This document shows, one piece after another, positions 48,633-57,751 of a stretch of 64,000 nucleotides of DNA. Within the stretch, counting starts at the first letter, position 1, and every line of letters begins with the position of its first letter. The notes below the pieces were generated by a model. The model ran no database searches, was not told the origin of the DNA, and saw nothing but the letters and a program-made list of their open reading frames with translations. The translations under genes and the position numbers were made by a program. Source of the DNA: Oreocharis arfaki (lineage: Eukaryota > Chordata > Aves > Passeriformes > Paramythiidae); NCBI GenBank assembly GCA_013398015.1, contig VZRR01012316.1, positions 1 through 64,000 of the forward strand. The letters are read 5' to 3'.

Positions 48633-51600
48633 CTGTGGGGAGAAATGGGGGTCCCCCCATCGTCAGCAAGGTCAGTGGGGTCCTGCCCCCTGAGCCCACC
48701 CTGCTGAGTTCATCCTGCTGAGGCTGAGGTGGCTTCAGAGCACTGATGCCCCCTCCCCAGCATCCCCAGCACTGTCAAGGTGGGTGACACCATCCTCTAT
48801 CACTCCTTTCCCCAGGGATGCTAATAAGGATGTGGGATCACTCCCAGGACTGAGCCCTTTCCTCAAAAGCTGGCTTTTCTCACCAAGAGCTCACATCAAC
48901 ACAAACATCTCCAATCCCTCCCATGTGGGTCAAAAGACAATGCCCACCAAGCCATGTCCGTCCCCGTGACACCGTGTGAAAACATTTGGGCCCCTCGAAA
49001 GCCCCTGTCAGCATCCCTCACCTGTGGGAAGAGATAGGATGGAGTTGAGCTGCGGGCTGTGGGACATGCCTGCAGAAGCACATGGTGGCGCAAAGGAGCA
49101 CGTGGCAGCTCAGAGAGGCTTGTCCGCCCCGGACTTTGGGGGGAGGAGGTGTCATGCGGCAGAGCCCTACAGAGAGGAGCCTGCCGGAAGCTGACAGACG
49201 GGTGGACAGTGCGTGATCACCCAATGGAAGGACATTTGGGGTGTGCATTGCTGACATAGCAATGTGTGATAGGTAGCTTAGTGAGAATTGCCATGTAAGG
49301 AGATGCTGTGTCTGAAGAAGTGTATAAACCAGCTTGTTCCTTTGAATAAACGATCCAGATTCCCTGCCGATCTGGGTATGTGTTTCAATCACCGACACTC
49401 ACCCTGCTGATGGCCAGGAGGAAGTCAAGCTTGTGGGACTTGGGGACGGAATGACGCAGCTTCCAGTAGACGAGATGCTCCCAGGCGAAGACCAGCAGGC
49501 TCAGCCCCATGGCCACCAGCAGCATGTAGAAAACCCCGGCCATGTTGTCAATGTCCAGCTTGCTGCTCATCACCTCGTTCTTCTCATTCTGGCAGATCCC
49601 TGACAGCCAAACTGTCTCCAGCTTCTGGGTCTCACCTAGGACACGCACAACATGCAGGGGGTGAAAATCCACCCCGGGAATCATCTTCCCAAGCACATCC
49701 TTGCCCCTCTCCACCCCACTGTGGGTAGAGGAGGAGAAAGAGACCCTTGAGCCTCTGGAGCTGTAATCACCTAATGCTTGCTGCTGCCCTTGGCCTGAGC
49801 ATCCCACCAGTCACTTGTCCCTCTCCAGGGTCCTCTCCTGACTCTGTCCCCCACCCATGTGCCAGCCATGCACATGCACATGCACATGCACACCCATGTG
49901 CAGCCATGCTAACTGTCCTCTTCCCAGGCTTCTCCTCAGGACCCTCAAATGTTGTGCACAGCCAGCTCCAGGATTTTACAACCCCAGAGGGAATGATGAC
50001 CACAACATCCAGAGGATTTAATATCCCCTGAAAGGAGCTGGTGAAGTCCCTCAGTGCCATCCTGCCATGAGGATGTGAGCCATGAAGGCTGCACAGGGTT
50101 TGAAACCAAAGCCCTGTCCCATGGGTTAATCTGCAGGGCAGGGGTGGGGTGAGGATGGGGACAGGGCTAATGAGGAGCTCACGCAAGCACCCACCGTCTC
50201 CCAGGAACTGGAGCAGGGCCAGGTCGATGGCCCGCTTCCAGCGCGAGTCCTTCTGCAGGGCGATGCCATAGCCCGTGGTGGCAAACACCTTCCCACTGCC
50301 GATGGTCACCAGCTTGCAGCCCTCGTCCTTGCCTGCCATGTAGTTGAGCACCGCCGCGTCGTAGATGAAGGCATCCAGCTTCCTGCCACACCAACAGGAG
50401 GAAGGGTGAGGGGGGGGGTCTGAAAGCCCATTTTTGCGGGAGGGCTGTGCCTATTTGGGGGAGCTCTACCCCTTCCAGAAAGCTGTAGCCCATCTGGAGG
50501 GGGTTCTATGTGCTCTTGGGGTCCCTGACCCATCCTGGAGAGCTGTAACCACGCTTGGAGGGGAAGTACCCAACCTTGAGGGGAGTTGTGTCACACTTGG
50601 GGGAGCCATGCCCCATCTGGGGTGAGCTGCATCCCTTTTGAGGGGAGCTGTGAAACTGCACCCCATCTGCAGCAGGTTGTGTCCTGTTCAGGGGTCCTGT
50701 ACTTCATCCAGGGAAGATGCACAGAGACATACGCAGTCTGGGAGAGCTGTACCCAGCCTGGGGGGCCCACACCCAACTTGTGGGGGGGTTGTACCTCCCA
50801 CAGTTGAGAAATCCCTTCTCCATCTGGGAGGTCCTGTACCTCCCAGGCTCCCATTCCCGGGAGCCATAGTTATTTGGGGGTGCTGTATCCCTTTTGGAGG
50901 AGCTCTAAGAACCACACCCCATCTGGGGGGCCATACCCCATCTGGGGGAGCCGTACCCCATTTTGAGGCTGGTGAGGGCGTCCTCCACAGAACGCTGGTT
51001 GTACTTCACCATGTGGGTGTGCATGTCGGGGTAGTTGCTGCGGATGTTCCTCTCGGTGCTGCCGTTGGGGACAGTGCCAAAGCGGAAGGGTGGGTACTGC
51101 TCCTGCGGCCTCTGGAACTGCAGTGGGGAGCCCCAGGGGTGGCGTCACACAGTGCCCATGACTTCCCATGTCCCCAGCATGTCCACTCCCCACAGCCAGC
51201 CCTCTACTCATGCACTCATGCCCAGCCAACCGGCAGTGATGTGTAGCTTCACATACATCACTGCCAGTAAGTTAAAAAAGGGTTTTTTTAGGGATTTTTT
51301 AGGGTTCCCACCCCAATGATCAGCCCCACCTTCCTGTCACTCAGCCCCGACACAGTGTCAATGTACTGCTCCTGGATCATGAAGGCAGCCAGGTTGGCTG
51401 TGTAGCTGGCGAGGAAGATGACGGCGAAGAAGGCCCAGATGAGCACCATGATCTTGCTGGTGGTGCCCTTGGGGTTCTCGATGGGCACTGAGTTGTTGAA
51501 GACCAGAGCCCACAGCAGCCACACAGACTTGCCGATGGTGAAGGTGGGACCTCCCGGCCCTGCGCGGACAGGGAACAGAGGGGACAGTTGTCAGCCCAGC

Positions 51601-54600
51601 CAGGGACTTGTCCCCCCTCCCAGTTCCCACCTCCCCAACTCACTCTTGCCGCTGGTGAGGTTCTGGTTGTAGCCAACGGGGCTGAAATATTCGAACACGA
51701 AGACGGTGATGGCCACCACAGTGAGGCACATGACGAACATCATGACCCACACGGCTGGACTATAAGGCTCTGCAAAGCACGTGGAACTCTGTGAGCCCCT
51801 GGTCCTCTGAGGACTCCAAGGAGCCGTCCCTGATGGATGGGTCTCATCCTGAATATTGCCCCTCCTTAGGGAGGAGTCAGAGGCTGGCAGCACCATGGCC
51901 AAGCAGCTCCATAGGAAATCAGGAGGGAAGGAGGTTGCTGCAGAGCTGGGGGATGCAGCCATGTTTCCCTGCCTAGACCAAATCAGGTTCTCATCAACAG
52001 GGAGATGTTTACAAAATGCTGCCTATCTCCAGGGTCACTGCAGGAGGGTTTCTCATGGGATCACAGGTTCTCCCCCGTGATTCCTCTGCCCACAGGACTG
52101 TGCCTGCATCAGGCACGGAACCAGCCCCCCAGCCCTGCTGAGCCCTGGGGAGAGCCCCCGTGAGTGGGGACAGGCAATGAGCCCCTGCCTGCCCAGGATG
52201 ATCTGGGATGGAGCAGCAGGAGCACTGGGGATGCATCTGAGCCGTCAACATGCGGCCGCCAAGGTCCATTTGTCAGCACGTCCTTTGCTGTCAGGGAGGA
52301 GAGGCCTCCCCTGATGGGGATGAGGCTCATTAGCGCAGAGACAGGAGACGGGGACGTGGGGACCACGGACCCCGGCCCTGCCAAACCAGGGCAGGATGCT
52401 CCGTCTGTCCCCGGGGCTGGTGAAGGTGATCCTGCTTCTGTGGGAGGTTGGGCTCTGTGGTGTGGGGGGGGACAGGATGAGGAAGATGTGCCCAGGCTGG
52501 TGGTCCCGCCTTCCATGGTATCCTTAGCACCCACCTGCACCCTCCTCACACTAGAGCCCAGCTCTAGCTGAGCTGGGACATTGCTGCTGTGCCCTTGCTG
52601 AGAGCCTCAAGCCCTGCCCGAGCTGAATTTCCTGACGACCTTGGCCAGTCTCCTCCCCTTCCTAGGCTGCAGCTTTGCTGGTGTAAAACTCATTAAACAA
52701 AACTTTCAGCGCTGGCAGTTTCCTGCACTTGGCTTAACCACCGGCTCTGGTGACAGTGGCAGAGATGGTTCCGGGTCCCCAAAGCAGAGCTCCAAGCTGC
52801 CAAATCCCACCACGTCCCCATCCTCTCTCCACACAAAAATGAAGGGGAGAAAACCACTGAGCCCAGCCTCAGTCTCCAGCCTCCATCTCCATAATAAAAG
52901 GATTACTCAGGCAGGGAAGGAAGAAGCCCCAAAGCTGACAGCACAATCTCCTTCCCTTATGACTTAGGCTTTTTTTTTTTTTCTTGAAAGTTATTAAAAC
53001 TGAACAATATTTCAAATTTGCATTTGTAGGAAGGATGGGATGAATCTGCAGAAGAACAGGGGGACACAGGGCTCACCCAGGAAAGCTGAGGGGGACACGG
53101 TGCCGTTGCTCCGGGACACCATGACGCTGATGCCGGTCTCCACGAAGGGCACGGAGAAGTCGATGATCTCGGAGCGCTCCTCGTTGATGGTGAGGGAGCC
53201 GATGGCCATGTCTGCACGCTTGTAGTACACCTGGAAAAGGGGTAGGTGGGCTTAGGGCAGGCAGAGGGACAAGCAGAGGGACCCAGACCACTTTCCCCAG
53301 GCATTTCCTCATCTCCAGCATTTCTAGCCTTAATTTATGCCTTCTTAAAAAAAAAAAAAAAAGACTTCGTAAGTGAGCAGTGGCAGACACAACCTGCTGT
53401 GGGGTTGTAAATGTTTGTCTGACTCCACCTCCAAGGAGGAGCTCGTGTCAAGCTGTCCCCTGCCCACAGTGCCACCACAGATCCCATCTCCACCAGGAAA
53501 GCCCCAGGTCAGGAGTGAGTGGTGCCCTCCAGGGAGTGTCGAAGTGGGGGTCTGAGCCATGCCCACCCCTACCTCACCAATCATGCCGTTCCAGACCCCA
53601 CGGACGATCTTGCCATGTTTGCCATTGGTCACCAGGTAGAGGTCGTAGGAGAACTTCACCGCCTTGGCCAGCTTCTTCAGGATGTCGATGCAGAAACCTT
53701 TGCAGCACAGCTTGGTGTAGGGATCCACCAGGCCATCACCACTGGAAACACACCAGGAAAGATGGGTTGGACCAACCAGAGATGCTCTGAGCACCCTGGA
53801 CACCACGTGTCAGGGGAGTGATGGCCAGAATTGCTGAGCTCCATGTCCCTACTCACCTCTGGGAGGAGTTGGTCTGCTTGCGGCAGGGCACGGTGTTGCG
53901 CACGCAGACCCCTGTGCTGGGGTCCGTGTTCTCCACGATGACGAAGGGCCTCTCCTCCAGGGTGGCCACTGTCAGGTGGCGGTTGTCGACCACAGGCTGC
54001 ATGAAGGAGCCGTAGCGGGGCCACACCGGGTACTTCATGTGGATGATGCCTTTCTCCCACTTGCCCACCTGCCCCCAAGCGAGAGCACATGGTCACCCCA
54101 GCGAGGGGCTCTGGGGGTCACACGGGATCCCATATCCATCCTCCCACCTTTGGGGGTTATTCCTGGTAAGCCCCATCTCAGCATCCGTTTCCCCATGCAC
54201 CACTGGACCATGGTGAGGTGTTCCCTCCTGAGCCCCAAGCTTCCCACTTGGGTGAGTACAAACCTGTCCAAACTTTGCTGAAAATACTTCCAAAGTAGCA
54301 AAAAACCCTCCACGCATCTTGTTTCAGGTCTAGGTGTTTGGCTGCTGTTCTCCAGAGGTGGGCATCTGCATTTCTGACTTTTTCTTGAACTTAGCAGCCA
54401 AATTGCAGGGGAAAACTGACAGCTCTTGACAGAGCTTTGGTGCCCACCATTGCTGCAAACCCCCACTGTGGCACCATGGGTATTTTTGGGACCAGCCATG
54501 GTACTTTTGGGTTTTGAGTGGTACAACCCACCCCAGGGTGGGACCCCAGCCTGTGCATGGCCCCAGGCTCACCCTGCCCAGCCACCCCGCAGTGTGCCCA

Positions 54601-57600
54601 TCCTGGGGGACCTGGGGGTCCTACCATCTCCCAGAGCCGATGCTGGTTGAGCGTGATCACCACCATGGTCGGCCTGACCAGGTAGCCACCTTCATTGAAG
54701 GAGAAGTCCCTGTGCTCCCACGTCACATTGAGGAGGTGCCTGGTGGGACACAGAGCCTGTAAGCCCCTGGCTGTGCAGCCCTCCTCCTCCACCTTCAGCC
54801 AGGCTCCCACAGGTCCCATGGAGACCAGCTTTAGCCCTCATGCAAGGTGCAGAGGGGAGCTGGAGAAAGCTCTTCCAGCAAGGAGGCACCAGGGGTGATG
54901 GCCCACTGCAAGGCTGAGGATGCACAGACTGCCACAGCAGCCCCGAGGTGCCACAGAGCTATGAAAACCCCCCTGAGACCCCCGGGGTTCCTGAGTCACC
55001 AAGAAACATGGGAAAAGGCAAGGGCTTCTTTGGGGAGATGCTCCAGGAGAATCCCAGCCAAGAGGCGTGGACCACCAGCTGTAGACCTCAGTGAGCATCA
55101 TCCTTGCTGCCCGCCAGCTCCGTCCCCCTCCTCCCCTGCCCTTTCCCTCTCTTTTCCCCACTCCTCCCATTTCACACCCATCCCAGGGGGTCCCTGAGCC
55201 TCACCGGTAGAAGCTTGTGTTGGTGGCAGTGGCCCTGGTGGGGGTCCAGCAGTCCCGCCCCACCTCTGGGAGGTAGCCATGGGCACGGAAGAAGCTGGCT
55301 GCCCCCATGGCAATGATGGCCACCCCATCCCGCACCTTCTGCCGCAGGCTCAGCTTCCAGCTCTCCGTCACCACGCTGATGAGGCCAACAGGGAAGGAGG
55401 AAGGTGGCACCTCCATGTTGCCCACTGTCATGCTGGGCACGATCCAGACGTATCCCGGCCCCACAAGCCCGGCTTGTTCCGCCATGGAGAAGAGATACTC
55501 GGCCTCCTCTCGGGAGCAGTAAACGATGAGGACCTGGGCATCAATCTGGCGCAGGAGCCGCTGTGTCCTGGAGCTGCTCTGCTCCTGGCTCATCTCAAAG
55601 GTGAGCACCTCCTGCAGCTCCCAGCCAAAGTAGCTGGCATCTGTGAAGGAGCGGATGACGTCCAGGAAGATGTTGTATCCTGGGTAGAGGCTGGTGATGA
55701 CAGCAAAGGAGCCCCAGTCGTATTCCTCCAGCACCTTGAAGATCACCTGGATTTGTTGCTCAATGGAGACACCCAACTGCAGGAAAGCTGATCCGGGCTC
55801 CTGCGGGAGGAGAGGGGTCAGGGGCTGCTCTGGCATCGTGATCCAGGTCTCCTGCACCTATGCAAGCCTCCTTGAATTTGCCATCATGAGAAGTTCAAGA
55901 TTGCCGTGAACCAGTGCGGTCTATGGGCTGGAGACACCCAAAATCGGACTGATCCTCCTCCAAAGAACCTCACCCCATGCCAAGGGTCAGCTCCTGCAGC
56001 CTCACATCCATTTCTTAGCTTGTCAACCAAAAATTCCTCCATCTTCCAAAGGAGATAAACAGTTTCTCCTTAAACCAGGAGGAGGTGGGCGAGAGCTCTA
56101 CCAGGAGCATAAATCCCATCCCTGCTCCATCACACTACCTGCAGCCAGAGCCTGTGCGGCTCCTTCCCTCCTGCCCCACCTCCCCGGCCATCTGGCCTCT
56201 CATTAGCAAACCTTAATTGATCTGATTCTGTCTTAAATGATTCAGCGAATGGCATTTGCCAAAGGTCACGTGCAGGCAGCAGGGTTTTGCCACCCAGACC
56301 CCCTCCACCTCCAGAGAAGTAGTCTGGGATGAGCCCCAGAGAATCCCAGAGAGGGAGGAAGAGACAGATCCCTCCACTGACCCTGAAATACCCTGGAGAA
56401 AGCTGCAGAAAAACACTTGGACCGCAGCAAAGCCATGGATATTTTTCATGTTCTGGGCTCCATCTGAGTCCTCTACACCCATCTGAGTCCACTGCCCCCA
56501 CCAGAGCCCACTGTACCCACTGCCACCCAGCCAAAGTGAGCTCGAGGTGCTCCAGGAGCACCAGCAGGTACAGGCAGGACTGTGGGGGTGCAATCCAGAG
56601 GGGTTGGACTCCAAATCACTATGCAAGAAAAGCATAAAATCTGTGCCCTGAAGAAGGGCAGGATCTCCAGCCACAGGAAAGAGCAAGCACTGAAACCTGT
56701 TCAGCACCCAGGCCAGGCAGGGTGGGATGAGCCACTGTGAGGAGATAACCCAAATCTCCAACGCCCAGCACACTCCAGCCTGGCTCCAGCTCTCCCTGCC
56801 ACCAGCACTTCCCAGCAGGCAGGTGACAGTAACCGACAGTGTCTGATGCCAGCGAGAAGCAGAGAAGACAGAAATCCTGTGTCAGCCATGGTGCACCTGA
56901 GATCGCCACCACAGGTGAGCAAGGTTCTTCGTGCTGCCCACCTGGCCATTCCAGGGCTGCATCCAGCCCCACAGGGTGGGAGGAAGACGAGGCTGGGATA
57001 ACCCTGCCACTGCTGCAGTAGCCCCAATGCCACTAACCCAGCACCCCGTGGTGGGCACAGGAAGCAGGACACCAGGGAAGGTCCTTCCATAGGGCATTGA
57101 GGTCCTCCCCCACATCCCATCAACGGGGCCCCTCCTTGAAATCTCCACCATGTTCCACCACCCCAGTTGGCCACACTGCCACAGGTAATGCCTATTCCTG
57201 CCCCTGATCCCAAAGGCCGCAGCCCAGGAGCTTCTCTGCCCTCCAGCATTCCACATCCCTTACCTACCCCTCTCTAATAATTCCTCATTTCCCTCAGCCC
57301 CCCTGGAAATAGAAGCGAGTGCCTCACCTTTGGGGTCAGGACCACTGCAGACCCGCCGCTGATGCTGATGATGGGGACCTGGGTCTGGGAGGAGATGAAG
57401 TCAAGGATCTGGGCCACGGCCTCTGTGCCCACGTTGTCTTCAAAGACGATGCCGTGGATCTTGTGGCCGGCAAGGATATTGCAGATCTGGGTGAGGAGGG
57501 TGCTGGGGTTGGTGTTGTTGACGATGACAGTGATGGGGTGGATCTCCAGGGGCATGTCCAGGAAGCTCTGGGGGCTCAGGCGGGAACGGATGTGCAGGGG

Positions 57601-57735
57601 GTAGGACGTGCCCCCGAACACCACGGCCACGTTGACCACCGGCTCCTCCGGGCCTGGCAGCAGGATGTCCGTGAAGGCAGCCGAGCAGCCCAGCACCATC
57701 GACAGTAGCAGAGCATGCGCCGGCGCTCTGCCCAT
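47293..57735 (-). CDS. GRIN2C: GRIN2C, GluN2C NMDA receptor subunit (whole gene, 12 coding exons)
   Basis: Glutamate-binding subunit of the NMDA receptor, a postsynaptic cation channel assembled with GluN1. Coding exons on the minus strand, 5' to 3': 57735-57328, 55800-55205, 54739-54625, 54068-53857, 53741-53573, 53230-53077, 51769-51644, 51559-51330, 51117-50957, 50382-50195, 49635-49403, 48632-47293. They give 3,932 nt, one base short of a full frame because of a single N at 47872; the implied protein is ~1,310 residues (human, as I recall, ~1,233). Domain order: signal peptide (1-20), amino-terminal domain, S1, M1 (about 558-577), pore loop M2, M3 with SYTANLAAF (645-653), S2, M4 (about 820-842), long cytosolic tail, PDZ ligand ESEV. 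Glutamate-site residues S512, T514, R519, S690, T691 and D732 are present, as are pore asparagines N615/N616. I call GluN2C rather than 2A, 2B or 2D from the tail sequence and its position next to TMEM104. Confidence 0.97.
47872..47872. other. GRIN2C: Single N (tiny assembly gap) that breaks the GRIN2C frame
   Basis: One N sits in a CpG-rich stretch of the last GRIN2C exon. The coding frame before and after it differs by one base: the frame closes only if the true length at this spot is 2 bases modulo 3. The gene is otherwise intact, so this is read as an assembly defect and not a pseudogene lesion. Confidence 0.85.
48633..49402 (-). other. GRIN2C: GRIN2C intron between coding exons 11 and 12, containing a solo LTR
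   Basis: 770-bp intron. About half (49023-49397) is a solo LTR inserted at its 5' splice site. The pre-insertion intron would have been ~390 bp. The rest shows no recognised feature. Confidence 0.9.
49017..49403 (+). mobile_element. Solo LTR of an ERVK-like endogenous retrovirus with 6-bp target duplication
   Basis: The LTR runs 49023-49397 (375 bp), starts TGTGGG, ends CCGACA (canonical TG...CA), and is flanked by exact 6-bp direct repeats CTCACC at 49017-49022 and 49398-49403. A TATAAA box at 49323-49328 and AATAAA at 49345-49350 lie on the + strand, so the LTR is antisense to GRIN2C. No internal retroviral sequence, primer-binding site or polypurine tract is present, so this is a solo LTR left by recombination. 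The 6-bp duplication is typical of class II (ERVK-like) elements; family assignment is inference. The right-hand repeat includes the last base and donor of GRIN2C coding exon 11. Confidence 0.9.
49403..49635 (-). CDS. GRIN2C: GRIN2C coding exon 11: end of S2 and M4 (residues 787-864)
   Basis: Encodes ETQKLETVWLSGICQNEKNE, the linker VMSSKLDIDN, then M4 (MAGVFYMLLVAMGLSLLVFA) and WEHLVYWKLRHSVPKSHKLD. Acceptor CCTAG (AG at 49637-49636). The donor is AGG|GTGAGT, whose +6 base is contributed by the inserted LTR. Phase 0 end. Confidence 0.97.
49636..50194 (-). other. GRIN2C: GRIN2C intron, 559 bp
   Basis: Contains a short (CATGCA)n alternating purine-pyrimidine tract at about 49867-49892. Nothing else recognised. 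Confidence 0.8.
50195..50382 (-). CDS. GRIN2C: GRIN2C coding exon 10: S2 lobe (residues 724-787)
   Basis: Encodes KLDAFIYDAAVLNYMAGKDE, then GCKLVTIGSGKVFATTGYGI and ALQKDSRWKRAIDLALLQFL. The Asp of IYD (D732) is the conserved residue that contacts the glutamate amino group. Acceptor GGCAG before 50382, donor GTGGGT, phase 1. Confidence 0.97.
50437..50975 (-). repeat. Degenerate minisatellite seeded from a GRIN2C exon/intron junction
   Basis: On the minus strand the intron is filled by imperfect units around CCCCCAGATGGGGTACGGCT (about 20-25 bp, with longer compound units). Close copies lie at about 50917-50965 and progressively diverged ones continue down to ~50437. The outermost unit overlaps the end of GRIN2C coding exon 9: the exon-intron boundary CTCAAAATGG|GGTACGGCT has the same pattern. 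Each good unit repeats the ATGGGGTA-type 5' splice-site context. Confidence 0.8.
50957..51117 (-). CDS. GRIN2C: GRIN2C coding exon 9: S2 lobe (residues 671-724)
   Basis: Encodes FQRPQEQYPPFRFGTVPNGS, TERNIRSNYPDMHTHMVKYN and QRSVEDALTSLKMG. S690 and T691 (the GSTERN motif) are the conserved glutamate carboxylate contacts. Acceptor CTGCAG before 51117. The donor is GTACGG, weaker than consensus and embedded in the minisatellite. Phase 2 end. Confidence 0.97.
51330..51559 (-). CDS. GRIN2C: GRIN2C coding exon 8: M2 pore loop and M3 gate (residues 594-670)
   Basis: Encodes PGGPTFTIGKSVWLLWALVF, then NNSVPIENPKGTTSKIM, M3 (VLIWAFFAVIFLASYTANLA) and AFMIQEQYIDTVSGLSDRK. N615/N616 are the asparagines that set Mg2+ block and Ca2+ permeability in GluN2 subunits. 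SYTANLAAF is the channel-gate motif shared by ionotropic glutamate receptors. Acceptor GCGCAG before 51559, donor GTGGGG, phase 0 end. Confidence 0.98.
51644..51769 (-). CDS. GRIN2C: GRIN2C coding exon 7: M1 (residues 552-594)
   Basis: Encodes PYSPAVWVMMFVMCLTVVAI then TVFVFEYFSPVGYNQNLTSG, the pre-M1 cuff and first membrane helix. Acceptor TTGCAG before 51769, donor GTGAGT (51643), phase 1 end. Confidence 0.97.
51770..53076 (-). other. GRIN2C: GRIN2C intron, 1.3 kb
   Basis: Holds a 13-T tract (52970-52982, + strand). No gene, RNA or named repeat recognised. Confidence 0.8.
53077..53230 (-). CDS. GRIN2C: GRIN2C coding exon 6: S1 glutamate-binding segment (residues 501-552)
   Basis: Encodes VYYKRADMAIGSLTINEERS, EIIDFSVPFVETGISVMVSR and SNGTVSPSAFL. 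S512, T514 and R519 are the S1 residues that contact glutamate; the arginine anchors its alpha-carboxylate. Acceptor TTCCAG before 53230, donor GTGAGC, phase 1 end. Confidence 0.98.
53231..53572 (-). other. GRIN2C: GRIN2C intron, 342 bp
   Basis: Contains a 16-A tract on the + strand at 53347-53362; otherwise nothing recognised. Confidence 0.8.
53573..53741 (-). CDS. GRIN2C: GRIN2C coding exon 5: S1 lobe (residues 444-500)
   Basis: Encodes GDGLVDPYTKLCCKGFCIDI, LKKLAKAVKFSYDLYLVTNG and KHGKIVRGVWNGMIGE, the core of the ligand-binding lobe with the CCKGFC cysteine motif. Acceptor TTCCAG before 53741, donor GTAGGG, phase 0 end. Confidence 0.97.
53857..54068 (-). CDS. GRIN2C: GRIN2C coding exon 4: ATD-S1 linker and start of S1 (residues 374-444)
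   Basis: Encodes VGKWEKGIIHMKYPVWPRYG, SFMQPVVDNRHLTVATLEER and PFVIVENTDPSTGVCVRNTV, then PCRKQTNSSQ. LTVATLEERPFVIVE is the conserved entry into the glutamate-binding core. Acceptor GGCAG before 54068, donor GTGAGT, phase 2 end. Confidence 0.97.
54069..54624 (-). other. GRIN2C: GRIN2C intron, 556 bp
   Basis: No feature recognised. Confidence 0.8.
54625..54739 (-). CDS. GRIN2C: GRIN2C coding exon 3: end of amino-terminal domain (residues 335-373)
   Basis: Encodes HLLNVTWEHRDFSFNEGGYL then VRPTMVVITLNQHRLWEM. It carries an N-V-T glycosylation sequon. Acceptor CACCAG before 54739, donor GTAGGA, phase 0 end. Confidence 0.97.
54740..55204 (-). other. GRIN2C: GRIN2C intron, 465 bp
   Basis: No feature recognised. 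Confidence 0.8.
55205..55800 (-). CDS. GRIN2C: GRIN2C coding exon 2: amino-terminal domain (residues 137-335)
   Basis: Largest ATD exon. It encodes EPGSAFLQLGVSIEQQIQVI, then FKVLEEYDWGSFAVITSLYP, RTQRLLRQIDAQVLIVYCSR, EEAEYLFSMAEQAGLVGPGY and VGLISVVTESWKLSLRQKVR, the LIVBP-like bilobed domain of NMDA receptor subunits. Acceptor CCGCAG before 55800, donor GTGAGG, phase 2 end. The 170-codon + strand ORF over this exon is an antisense shadow. Confidence 0.98.
55801..57327 (-). other. GRIN2C: GRIN2C intron, 1.5 kb
   Basis: No repeat, RNA gene or extra exon recognised. Confidence 0.8.
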
Positions 57736-57751
57736 GTCCACCAGCGCGTCC
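57328..57751 (-). CDS. GRIN2C: GRIN2C first coding exon: signal peptide and ATD start (residues 1-136)
   Basis: A 16-nt untranslated leader (57736-57751) follows acceptor TGGCAG, then ATG at 57735-57733. The first ~20 residues, MGRAPAHALLLSMVLGCSAA, form a signal peptide; the mature ATD follows with VNVAVVFGGTSYPLHIRSRL, SPQSFLDMPLEIHPITVIVN and NTNPSTLLTQICNILAG, then IHGIVFEDNVGTEAVAQILD. The upstream in-frame Met at 57880-57882 lies outside the exon and is not followed by a signal sequence. Donor GTGAGG at 57327, phase 0 end. Confidence 0.95.

Noticed and set aside
55279..55791. 170-codon + strand open frame
   Set aside because: Antisense shadow of GRIN2C coding exon 2.
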